64,000 bases of DNA, taken from Azolla caroliniana. Lineage: Eukaryota > Polypodiophyta. The position numbers were made by a program, and so were the translations under genes. The stretch lies in the NCBI GenBank assembly GCA_043228905.1, contig JBHGNT010000005.1, forward strand, positions 10,044,001 through 10,108,000. The letters are read 5' to 3'. The stretch's first letter is position 1; the number at the start of each line of letters is the position of its first letter. The notes below the pieces were generated by a model. That model had not been told where the DNA came from. It did no database searches and saw only the letters and a program-made list of their open reading frames with translations. Below are positions 22,438-32,373 of this stretch, in pieces.

Positions 22438-23869
22438 TGAAAGAGGAAAATTCTGTCTTTGGGGCAACAACTTAGTATTGTGTTAAAAGATATGAAACTT
22501 TCTGTCAAAATCAGTCTTTTTTTAGGGTGATTTGCCTTATTTTGTAAAAAATAGGGGCCTTAATTATAGAGGTTGTATGATCTAGTATAGCTTAAAATAG
22601 TACAAAATAACCCACAAATTACCTTTACGATACCAAATTCAAGTCTATCATATGCAAATTCTTTACAATATGGATATGGAATCAATATAAGCTATACCTG
22701 CCCTTCAAGACAATATATATCCTTGTATACTTATTAAGATATATATTTTCTAAGTTGAATAGCCCTTACTAGAATAGATTTCTGAATATAGGACTACCAT
22801 GTACACTCAATGCATGATTGATATATAAAGTTTACCGCAAATCGCCTGCTAGTTTATTTCTTCATCTAATTATTTGTATTTTAATATACAATCTTAATCT
22901 ACGTGACCACCTAACTTATGTTTTCGCATGTCCTTTCTTAAATAGGTCGTTTTGAGAACTTGTCAGACCGACCTATGAAGAAGATAAAGCTCCGCATACA
23001 AGGTTCTCCAATTGAATCACAGACCCTAATAGCTCCCGAGACCATGAAGAGAGGAAAAAAGCTTCTCTTCAACGAGGAGACAAAATCTCAATCACACATT
23101 GAGGTTAGCCAAAAGAAACTAGAAGCAGCTACTGGAGGTGAAGACCTTCCTGACCGTGATCTAACGAACAAGGAATGGTGTATGCAATACGTCGACACCA
23201 AGAAAAAAGTCGTATTGTATACAACAAAAGAAGAAGGGTGAGGGGCAGCTTGAAAATGAAACCCCATTTATGTATGGCCGTATTCTACAATTTGACTATG
23301 AAGATGCAGATTCGACCAACATACTTGTAATGATAGAGTGCTCTAAGGGGGTACGTAAAGTGTTCATTTCTGAAGATCTTCTAGTAAAGGAATCTTGTGG
23401 GCTAAGATCTTGAAAGCTCACAAAACCTTATTGTTACCTTGAGGCCTTATATACAAGGCCATGTAACTCTAAGGGAGTCATTGCCCTCCCTAGTGAAGGC
23501 CACAAAAAGGGCATCTAAAGTACAATCAAGACCACCAAAATGTCGAACTCCGACTCATCAAGTGAAAACGAAGATGAGGACAGTAAGGGGACGCCAGGAG
23601 CTGAGCTGGCATCGGGTGTGTTGTCATCCGAGCAGAATTAAATACGAAGAGAGTTAATGCAGCGTAAACTGGTCAGGAAAGGGAAAATGTTTAATTTTCC
23701 TATAACACACATCCATCTGCCCCTTATTGATGAAAAAACAAGACGAAGACCACTGGAGATTAGAGAGCCACACCGCATGCATGTTCAAAATCTCAAGAAA
23801 AAAATAAAAATTAATCCTCATGCCAATGTGGTGCCATTTATTGTTATGGTGGATCCTAAAGAATGTGAA

Positions 23870-24332
23870 TGTCAAGACTAAGAGAGAGAAAGAGAGAGAA
23901 AAAGAGATAGAGAGATAATTGAAAGAGAATTATTATATTGAAGCGTAAAATGGATTACAAAGAGTAGGCTACAAAATGGCGTTGAACCAATTTAGGTTTG
24001 GGATGGGTGGTAGATCCCTATTTATAAGTAATAGAGAACACTCTAGAATATTCTAGATTATCCTAGAATGTAGAGTAATCTAGAAGATCTCTAGAGTATT
24101 CTAGAAGGTTCTAGTGGTATAGAACACTCTAGAATATTCTAGGTCATTCTAGAATGTAGAGTAATATAGAATATTCCTATGATATTAGATTTCATATTTT
24201 AGAGACTATATATATAAGAATATTAATACAATGGTTAAGGATTTGACATGTGTACAACAAGGTCGTGGGTTCAAATCCTTTCGAGTGAGTGTCATGATCC
24301 ATTCCATACATGATGTGACTGTTATCATGACA
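23870..24332 (-). repeat. Solo LTR in the ParB domain, TSD GTGAA
   Basis: 463-bp TG...CA unit (TGTCAAGACTAAG ... ATCATGACA on the plus strand) with GTGAA on both sides (23865-23869, 24333-24337). Excising it and one GTGAA rejoins the ParB-like frame exactly (...DPKECE|TIEDFN...). TATA direction is minus. It also contains a tRNA box-B-like GGGTTCAAATCC near 24268. Confidence 0.9.
24016..24175 (-). promoter_or_regulatory. Heat-shock-element cluster and TATA box in the solo LTR
   Basis: A minus-strand TATAAATAGGG (24016-24026) is preceded upstream (24036-24175) by a dense series of GAA/TTC half sites, including the perfect trimer TTCTAGAAGGTTC (24099-24111) and GAATATTC at 24046-24053. A block of about 48 bp is duplicated within it (near 24033 and 24119). 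Confidence 0.7.
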
Positions 24333-26606
24333 GTGAAACCATTGAAGATTTTAATATAATGAAGCATGATCAATATAATTACTTTGTCATTGGTGGATCG
24401 CATTCAGCGGAGGCATGTCGGCAACTTGTGAGAGAACATCCAACGACTTTCTTCTTCAAGTATGCCGAGTGCAAAATTTACGTGGGTCTCACAACTGAAG
24501 AGGCAAAGATGTTGGCATGGGACCACAATAATGATAATGACTATAGGCAGAAAATGTCGTCGATTGAGCATATAAGGTTCTTCCACCATGAGTATTTGGA
24601 CGTCAAACAAAAGTTTGGTGTGAAGCTACATCCAGGCCTATGACGTCAATGCTTGCATGAAGTCGACATTGTGGTAGATGACAATGTTAAGTCCGATGGT
24701 CTTCGAAAGTATGAGTCTTGGTTTCAACTGGCCTTTAGAGATGGAGAAGTATGGGATCTACAGGATCAAATCTTCTCAATGTGGGAGAATAAGGAGGTCA
24801 AGGGTCAATGACAAAAAAAATGTAAGGTTGACCCTCAACTAGAATTAAAGTCACAAGCAGCCAAGAAAATTGACTTGACAATTGAAGAAGTAGCTGACGA
24901 CATGAAGTTGTCTCTATGGAGAGCGATGCAAGGTATTAAGGACGACCAACTTCTTGTGTCTGTTTTGTCAAGGGTTGTGGCCAAAGATTTAAGCCTTCAA
25001 GAAATGGTCACTGAGTTCAATAAGTAAGTCTTTCAAACACTGATATTGAAGTCTATATGGTGCAATTCAAAGTTCTAATCTCGTTTTCTAATTTCACAGT
25101 CATAAGGTGTACATGAAGATCCAAGAAGTTATGATGAAATAACTTGGATGTATAACTTGGGAACAAGTTACCAAGGATTATCCACTAACTTCTTCAATAA
25201 GGTGTTATCGGAGTATTTTATTGCATTCAAGGATTGGGTTAGTATTGGTGGTTTTTCATTACGCTTTCATCATATGTAGAGCTTGTATAATAAAACTTGA
25301 TGTCCTATTGCTTCTATTAGAAACTGTGTCGTGGCAAGAAACAAGGAGAAGTTAAGGATATACACGATTTCTCGACATCCTTACTTGCACATCTTGAGAG
25401 AGCCAGAAAAGAAAAGGATCGTCGCTTAGTCAAGGCGTACGAAATGGAGGAAGATGGTTCCTTTAAAAAATTTAACAAAAAAGATATTACGAGAGATCTT
25501 TACTACAATGTGGTTTGTGGCGATGTCGTTGATATGATCCAAAAGGTGCCAAAGAATGAATATACGCTAATGATTGCGGATATTCCTTATGGATTTCGAA
25601 TGGTTGGGTCATCATACGACAATGAACCGTTTAGGTTTAAACAGTTGGAGAAGATGGTCAAGGATTTTGCTGAGCTAACAACTACATCCTTGTGGAGAAT
25701 AGTTGTCTTTCATAGTATGGACCAAGGGTACTCGGTAGCTCAAGCTTTGAGATCTCGTTGCCATGGCATCAAGAACCTTGCATGGTAAGGATTATTTATA
25801 GGTGTCATTCACTATATTGCATTTCGTAAGATTGTTCAATCTATTCTTAACTCAATGTATTATTTTTTATAGGATAAAAACCAATGTAAATAGAGGACCA
25901 ACCTTTCAGTTCGTTAATGTCATTGAATACATCACGGTTGGCTACTTTGATGAAATTAAGAAACAAAGAATCAAGGAGCATTCTAATGAAGTGGGAGGTT
26001 CAAATCTGCTAGTATATCCAGCAGTGACACGGAAATTGCGACATGTCACCATGACAGAATGGGGACTTGTCAACCCATACCAAAAACCTCAACGACTTAT
26101 GATGTGCTTGATCAAGATGTTTTCTATCGAAGGAGACTAGATATTAGATCTCTTTTCTGGCACAAGTATTCCTCAAACTAGGGTAACGATCTTGAGATAA
26201 CCAATACCGAATCTTTTTTGTTTGAGAACTAATTCTTGTTACTTTCTTCACAGGAACGACGTCTACATGTGCATTCAAGCTCTTTAGAAACACTGTTGCA
26301 TTGGAGAAGGACGAGGAGAAGGTTATATTTATAAACATGAGGATGAAGGCTTTGTGGGAGTGCCCAGACCAGGACGAGGAGGTCGGTGCAAAGAACCTCG
26401 CTGATACAGAAAGGTTTCAACCTACTTCGCGAGAGCCTATTCCTCCGTTTGCCGGGGAACCGGGGGAGCTAATAGAACTTGATGATGAGCTTATAGAAGA
26501 TATTTCATTGGCTCGGCTAACAGGGGAAGCGAATGCACGTATAGCCGAAGAGACTTCTACACAGGATGATGAAGAAAATGACATTGATGAATTTATTGTT
26601 ATGTAA

Positions 26607-27479
26607 TAGACTCTATGAAGAAAATGACATTGACGATATGTTTGGATTTCACATTATTAATACAAATTTTGGGTTTTACTTGGTGGATTCTATTCTTTAT
26701 AATCTTCTATATGTTTCAATTTTATTTTTATATACTTAGTTAGTAGACTTATGACATTGGTTTCACTGCGTGCATAGTTGGCTACCAAATTTATGGAGAA
26801 ACATGAATTAGTTTAAATTGAGGCTGATTTTGGTCCAAGTTTACCTTAACATAACATGGTCGTAGAATTGTTGCCATGACTATCCATGTTGTTATTATGG
26901 ATCTTTTTCTTCTATTGTTAAAACTATTATGTTTCTATTCCATTGCTACTTAGATTGTGTAGTGTGTTGATAATGGTTCCACTAGCGTTATCGGCATGGT
27001 TTTATACGCTTGTAGTTCCACTAGTGTTATCGTTCGGAGTTTGATCCTGTGTGAATCACCTAAGCAATAGAGTAGATCAATTTTTAATACAAGTATGAAA
27101 GCCTTAATAGGTTTGTTATTTCCACCACATTATCCTAAAGTTCACTGTCTTACATTGTCCACAATTATATACATATGGTTTGATCCCATACGAACAAACT
27201 GAGGAATAGATTAGATCAACTTTAAATACAAGTATTGAATACTTTGATAAGTTAGTTATTCCAATCACATTATCCTAAGTGCACTATCCTACATTGTCCA
27301 CTATTATATACATGCACGTATGGGTCAAAGTATAAATTATAACTCATTTTATTAGTATGGATACAAGTACACCTCATATTTTTGTAAAACTTACCAAATT
27401 AATATAAGTCTTTAACTTAGTGTTTCCCATGTCGCACATTAGTGACATATTGAGCCATTGTTGAACTTTATTATGCCAG
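26607..27479. other. Right margin of segment M with a tandem duplication
   Basis: AT-rich, no gene recognised. A unit of about 135 bp (beginning GTTTGATCC, containing ATTATCCTAA and TTACATTGTCCAC) occurs twice in tandem, about 27043-27177 and 27178-27312. Confidence 0.65.
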
Positions 27480-27487
27480 GGATCGCC

Positions 27488-28263
27488 CATCCACTCTTCC
27501 ACCGTAGCCGGTTCCCGTTTCCTGCCGCCACCATCCTTCACACTCGGGCTCACGTTGCCATGTCCGCTTGAACTGCCGGTGTCTCCGGATTGGTGTGAGG
27601 ATCCCATAGGACCGGTCTTTCACTGCCTTTGCCCTCGTCCCCTCACCGCCACCGTCAGTCTCTTGGTCTTAGGTCGACCCCACTACCGACTACCGAAGTC
27701 TCTAGATCCGGTGTGGAGGATCCTCCTTGGGCCCCGGTTTGTCTTCCCTGACCCTGTCCCAGGTCTGCCTTCTCCGCATGTCAAGAGTGTGGCTTGCTCC
27801 GCGCCCTCTCCCATGGTACCGTCGTACCGTGCTCTCGACCTCTTTGTAGGCCTGCCTCTTCCTCCCTTCCGGATCAGTTATCCAGAAGTCCGCTCCGTCC
27901 GGTTCTCGTCCGGGTCCGATCGTCACTCCGCATTGCTGAGTCCCGTTCTCCTACCGCCATCATCAGTATCTTGGTCTTACGTCGGATCTGATGCCGACTT
28001 CCGAAGTCTCTAGCCCGGTGTGAGGTGACCCATAGGACTTGTCTTTGTTCTCCTTGTCTGGATCGGTTGTATTGGCCGTGAACTTCTCGTCCTCGCAGCC
28101 ACTTTCCGTCTCTTAGGTCTTCCGTTGGTTCTCGAACACAACCGCCTAAGTCTCGGGAACGAGTGTGGAGGACCCATACTTCGGTCATTCGCCCCTTTCG
28201 TTTCTCCTCGTCGCCGTTGATGCCCTTTTTCCTGGGCTTACCCACCATCTCCCTTCTCTTTCG
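27488..28263 (-). other. G1 internal region, middle part
   Basis: GC-rich G1 internal sequence to the right of segment M, with four or more diverged copies of the unit ending GTGTGAGGATCCCATAGGAC. Minus-strand reading of one copy (27607-27494) gives a peptide like that at 17640, so this was probably the repetitive C-terminal coding part of gag. No intact frame. Confidence 0.65.
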
Positions 28264-29065
28264 TGACGGGAACTCAACGCTCCTTATGCGCAATGCTCGG
28301 CCACAACCGAGCTTAAAATCATACACAGAAAATGGGAATGAATGCACGATACAAGAGAAGAGACAAGTACACAGGATGTTTACGTGGAAAACCCAAACTA
28401 AGGGAAAAACCACGGCAGCCCACAGGCTGCAAACTATCACTATGCTAGAATGTACAACAGTGAGTTCACGGAGGCAACGACCTCGCGCTCACGATCCTCG
28501 CCATAGGTGGCGGTTACAACAGAGGCAACGACCTCTTTCTCTCTCTCTCTCTCTCTATACACAGTTCCGCGCTCTCTCTCTCCTTGCACCAACAAGAATA
28601 ACAACTAACTAAAAGTTTGCCCTAAGTCATATTTATACTAATATGAGTTTTCGGCTATCTACAAATATAGCCATGATGGACTCTCATAAACATATTTACT
28701 AATATGTCTCTTCATCCGGTGAGCACTCCTCACCGGGTCTGCACCATCCGGCTCTCCCTAGCTGAGTACTCCTCATCCGGTCCTCACCGGGTCTGCACCA
28801 TCCAGCTCTCCGTAGCCGGGTACTCCTCATCCGGTTCTCACCAGGTCTGCACCATCCAGTTCTCCGTAGCCGGGTACTCCTCATCCGGTTCTCACCGGGT
28901 CTGCACCATCCGGCTCTCCGTAGCCGGGTACTCCTCATCCGGTTCTCACTAGGTCTGCGCCATCCGGCTCTCCGTAGCCGGGTACTCATCATACGGTTTC
29001 CCATCAACACTGTTCTTCAGCATTGTTCTTCTCCCTTCCCATCCGGAGGAACCTGTCTCCCAACA
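28264..29065 (-). repeat. Solo LTR in G1, TSD TTTCG
   Basis: 802-bp copia-type LTR, plus strand TGACGGGAACTC ... TCTCCCAACA, with TTTCG on both sides (28259-28263, 29066-29070). Same family as the solo LTR at 38740-39491 in opposite orientation. Contains a minisatellite (28720-28990), five copies of about 56 bp around CCGGGTCTGCACCATCCGGC. Confidence 0.93.
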
Positions 29066-29550
29066 TTTCGGTCTTACGTTGCCATGTCGGCTTGAACAAC
29101 CGAAGTCTCCGGTCAAGATGTGGGGATACCGATTTCGTAACGACTCCCAGCGATTCTTCCCAGGCCACCGACCCTTTTAGTGGTGTCGATGGATAGCATC
29201 CTCTCTATGATTGATCAAGCCCCGTCTGGGCTTAAATCTCCAATGTGCGGAGTTTCGGCTCTGATGTCGATCCTGCCGGACTCGTTCCGCGCCCTCGATC
29301 ATTTCCCTCTTGATTCCCGACCTTCGCCTGGTCAGTCTTTCTCCCCTTGTAAAAGAGGGCGGTTCGTTCCGCACCCTCTTCCGTATCGGCACTTTCATGC
29401 CGATTCTGGCCTCGGTCGAACAATCCACGACCGGATCGCGCTCCACCCGAATCGAAGTGCCACGCGGTTCAGTCCCCGGTCAGGTTGCTTCTTTGTTCTT
29501 TCGTCGACCTTCTCGTGGGCCATTTCCCATCCATCTTCGTTGGCATCATG

Positions 29551-30843
29551 CTAGGACTCCTCGATACCGTCATTCATCTCGTCGGTCTCATGTGGGCGTA
29601 AGGGCTTGAATGCAGAGTTCTCCAGAATCAGTTCCGAGGGCTCTTGTTTGCTCCCTCCTCGTATCGTCTCTCTAGCAATTCTCAGACTCACTCTGCCGCT
29701 TTCCTCCTCTTGGGACTCACGTGGGCACTCGGGCCTGACTGCCCTCGTCTTGGGAGCAAGTGTGGGAAGATGCGTAGAATCGCCCGTCCTATTTACGCAC
29801 TTGTTCGTAGCCACCGGTTCCTCGTGGTTGGTGGTCATCTTCTTCCCGATCGCGCAAGCCCCGCCTGGGCTTGCTTCTCCATTGACCGGATTTTCGGGCT
29901 GACGTGCCTGAAACGGCCAGTCCCAACATTCCAATTCTTCGATCGGTATCTCGGCCTTGTCCTCAGCCGTTCTATCTCCACAATCCGAGAGGGTGTTTTG
30001 TTCCGCACCCTCTCCGGCGGTACCGTCATACCGATCTTTTGCCATCTCGTGGGGATGGTTCGTCTGCTCGGTGTCGGCTTGCGACCTCGATCTTTCCTCT
30101 TCCTCGAGCATTGCCTCGAGGGCTGCATACGCCTTCGCAATCCTAGCCCTGAAGCCGAGCCTTGCCGATTCTCTTTGTCGTTCGATCTCTTCCCCCTGTG
30201 ATGGCGCACCATCGCGCACCTTCCTCCTAGCCTTCTCGGCTCGCTCCTCATCTAGCCGTTGGCATACCCTTCCGACCTTCAACCAGTCCTCCGTGAGGCC
30301 ATTCGCTCCGTCATCCTCTTCGAGCTCAAGTCCGATGACCTCCCATTCCGCCTGGTCTATCGACCTGAAGAATAGTAGGACTTTGTCCGCACCCACCAAT
30401 CTTTGTTCCTGCTCCGGGAGCCGAGCAAGCCGTCGCTCGAACTCTCAGAACGCCTTCGTTGCGCCCCGGTGGGTCTTTGCCGATGCCACCCACTGGTCGA
30501 AGTTGCGTCGTCCCCGCCTCATCCGCCGTCCTCCATATGCCTGCAGGAGCGTCTCTTCGAAGGCCTCCCACAAACTATGAGCTTCTCGGAGCTCCTTCAC
30601 TTCTCGGACGGCGACGACCCGACAGAAGAACCCCAGCCTCAATGCCTCGTCTACGTCTCGCTCCTCCATTTCCGCGTTGTAGGCTTCCAAGTAGAATTGG
30701 AAGTTGTTCCCGTTGAAACGGCTGACTCTTTCGAGCACTTGCTCAACAACTTGTTGCGTCGTCTCTCTTCTTGTTGTTGCTCGTCCAAACTCCCTCACCG
30801 CTTCGACAAAAAGTTGTGTGAAGTTGTCTTCTTCCAACTCCAT
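29551..30843 (-). pseudogene. G1 gag protein
   Basis: About 430 codons in one frame with a single in-frame TGA near 30412 (in the sequence TKAF-stop-EFERR; CGA to TGA would explain it). Visible features: start MELEEDNFTQLFVEAVREFG, capsid-like FNGNNFQFYLEAYNAEMEE and SLWEAFEETLLQAYGG, GADKVLLFFRSIDQ and NGLTEDWLKVGRVCQRLDEE, then a charged C-terminal half rich in Glu, Arg and Lys. Homologous blocks are in X, Y and Z. No zinc knuckle is visible, unlike Z. It would build the particle for a non-autonomous element. Bases 29066-29550 continue as degenerate internal sequence. Confidence 0.75.
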
Positions 30844-30858
30844 TCCCCCTTGCCGCCC

Positions 30859-30876
30859 TTCACGTCGGGTTCACCA
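30859..30876 (-). other. G1 primer-binding site (tRNA-Trp)
   Basis: Minus strand TGGTGAACCCGACGTGAA, complementary over 18 bases to tRNA-Trp(CCA) including the added CCA; 4 bases from the LTR. Confidence 0.92.
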
Positions 30877-30880
30877 AATA

Positions 30881-31136
30881 TGTCGCGTTATTACACGCGT
30901 GCGTGTAGAAGGGGCGGGACCACGGGGGTCTCAGAACGAGGGAGGAAGGGATGCCAAAAAGGCGATTCCGGACGCGTCCCAAAGGCAACCGAACCCTAGA
31001 CCCTCCACAAAATGGTATACCCTTACGAATCAAAATGGGCAACCCCTCAACAAGGGACCCCTCCCTCCTTTTATAGACTAAGGAGGGGAAGGCATTACAA
31101 TGTGGGACAAATACTCCCCTTTATTCTATACGTCGT
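30881..31136 (-). repeat. 5' LTR of G1, inner part
   Basis: Matches the inner side of the LTR at 16117-16809, lacking about 330 bp including the GA run. Interrupted by Z; the remainder is 36873-36964. Confidence 0.85.
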
Positions 31137-32312
31137 TGTCGTGAAGATTTTCGGCAATAGTGTAAAAATCCCATAAAACGTACGAAATCGAGTATGAATC
31201 ACATAATACAATAATTGTGAAGATAATATTTTTAATATCTAAGTACAAAATGATGGAGGTTTCGAATGCACTTTATTACACGAGAAACAGACAACTAAAT
31301 GTCAAGATATGAGGGTATAAAGTTTGTGAAAGGAAAAGAGAAAATTGTGAGATATCCCACATAGGCACGACAAATACGGCTCTCATCATATATAAGGTAG
31401 AGCAAAAGATATTATCTTTGTGTCTATGTGTGGAGCATAGAGAGTTCAAGGTAACTTGAACTAAGAGTGGAGGTGGGCTAGCTACTCATAAAGGGTTTTG
31501 GCAAACCAAAACCAGACCGGCGATGGAGCCAGTGATCCGGCGGCATCCGACGGCAATCCGACATCCGGCGAGGCACCGGTAACCGACGACAATCCGGCAT
31601 CCGGCGGCGGTGAAACAACGGCATCTGGCGGGGCACCGGTAACCGACGACATCCGGCGGCAGCACCGGTATCTGGCGAGGCATCCGGCGGCGGCACCGGT
31701 ATCCGGCGGCAATCGGCGACGGCATCCGACGAACCAACGTCTAGATAAATAAATATATAAATGTATATACATATACAAGGAGGGCAAGTAAGGATTCGAA
31801 CGTTGCACCTCCAAGTTAGGAATCAATTGGCTTACCATTAAGCCATGCTATTTAGTTAAAATTATATTTCTATCATTGTACTTTTACATGTAAATTCTCA
31901 TACATGAGAGCTAAAATGAGTGACATGGTTATCATGCACCACATGTAATACATAAGCGTCAAATGGCAAACATGCAATTTATGCACGTCTTGTACCCTCA
32001 CATGCATCATATGCATGAGAGCATCTATAAAAGAAGGAAAGGGGAGGAGAAAAAACATGTTTTTTTTTATGAAAATTAAGAGGAAGAAATTCGTTATCAA
32101 ATTGATCGTGTAACTTGTTTCTTAAATCTAAAGTTAAAAGTTCAATCAATCTCTCTCAATCGTGTAATCTCAACTCTTCTCTTTCCCAATCTATCTTAAG
32201 TACTTTCTCGCTAAAGCCTGTGCCAAAGCTTGTACCGACTTTGAATCCTTCCGGTCCAGAACCCCAGCGGTTCCGCCTCACAATCCGCGCGTAGCGACGG
32301 ATCTTCACAACA
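31137..32312 (+). repeat. 5' LTR of Z
   Basis: 1176 bp, homologous to 35757-36872. It contains a GC-rich minisatellite at about 31515-31735 built from CATCCGGCG and GCACCGGTAACCGACGAC blocks, and a tRNA-like stretch at 31779-31850. A TATATAAGG at about 31390 is the likely TATA box. Confidence 0.92.
31779..31850 (-). other. tRNA-like sequence inside Z's 5' LTR
   Basis: 72 bp. The minus strand has an A-box-like GGCTTAATGG within a D-arm-like hairpin (GGCTT...AAGCC) and a B box GTTCGAATCC. The acceptor stem does not pair, so it is not a working tRNA; SINE-like or captured tRNA-related sequence. Present also in the 3' LTR. Confidence 0.6.
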
Positions 32313-32320
32313 TAATAAAG

Positions 32321-32338
32321 TGGTGAACCCGACGTGAA
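32321..32338 (+). other. Z primer-binding site (tRNA-Trp)
   Basis: TGGTGAACCCGACGTGAA, perfect complement to tRNA-Trp 3' end, 8 bases after the LTR. Confidence 0.93.
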
Positions 32339-32373
32339 AGAGGCGGTAGGAAGGATCAAGTCGAGATTAATAC

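Larger units (their letters stand above)
21593..26606 (+). pseudogene. ParB-like domain fused to DNA amino-methyltransferase
   Basis: Spliced gene, now broken. Candidate exon 1 is 21593-21627 (CAG|GTAAGC donor), but its phase does not fit exon 2 (from 22946), so an indel or another exon is missing. Basic N-terminal part 22960-23240, then a frame change, an unplaced domain to about 23404, and an acidic Ser/Glu stretch near 23540-23640. The ParB-like domain starts at 23657 and is split by a solo LTR; with that removed the frame runs on through YNYFVIGGSHSAEACRQLV. Introns with good GT-AG borders: 25024-25099, 25238-25320, 25785-25872, 26166-26253. The methyltransferase part has CGDVVDMIQ, IADIPYGF (motif IV, DPPY-like), then ILDLFSGT (motif I), i.e. 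beta-class order. In-frame stops at 24641, 24809, 25140 and 26138. Ends in an acidic tail, TAA at 26604. Family role: N6-adenine or N4-cytosine methylation guided by a DNA-binding module; the base modified cannot be told. Confidence 0.75.
17638..27479. mobile_element. Segment M: DUF7869 gene plus ParB-methyltransferase gene
   Basis: 9.8-kb AT-rich block unlike the GC-rich G1 sequence on both sides. It carries two divergent genes and no retroelement domain apart from a solo LTR. The octamer GGATCGCC occurs at both borders (17630-17637 and 27480-27487) as expected for an 8-bp target duplication. Because it lies inside G1 inside D, it arrived after D. Its methyltransferase gene keeps GT-AG introns, so it moved as DNA and not through a spliced RNA. 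I see no clear terminal inverted repeats, only a weak similarity between AGTTCACAAGTGG near the left end and the reverse complement AGTTCAACAATGG near the right end. A DNA transposon is the best guess; capture by rearrangement is not excluded. Confidence 0.55.

Noticed and set aside
22024-22440. Open frames of 138 and 68 residues rich in RNSI..IEFLY
   Set aside because: They arise from the palindromic minisatellite on both strands and lie in an intron.
18866-26140. In-frame TAG codons read through by the CTA-anticodon tRNA-Trp copies
   Set aside because: The stops include TGA and TAA as well, the residue expected at some TAGs is Gln, and those tRNAs do not fold properly. Decay by C to T explains all with less.
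18117-26606. Stops repaired by U-to-C RNA editing
   Set aside because: Known for organelle transcripts of hornworts, ferns and lycophytes; this is nuclear DNA, frameshifts and an LTR insertion also break the genes, and one TAG probably replaces Trp, which such editing would not restore.
17638-27479. Segment M as a Helitron
   Set aside because: No 5' TC with 3' CTRR and hairpin, no rolling-circle replicase or helicase, and the borders suggest a target duplication, which Helitrons lack.
29957-30999. Long plus-strand frames opposite G1 gag
   Set aside because: Shadows of the minus-strand gag frame, with Ser/Arg/Leu-rich composition only.
31779-31850. Functional tRNA gene in Z's LTR
   Set aside because: Acceptor and anticodon stems do not pair; only internal promoter-like boxes resemble a tRNA.
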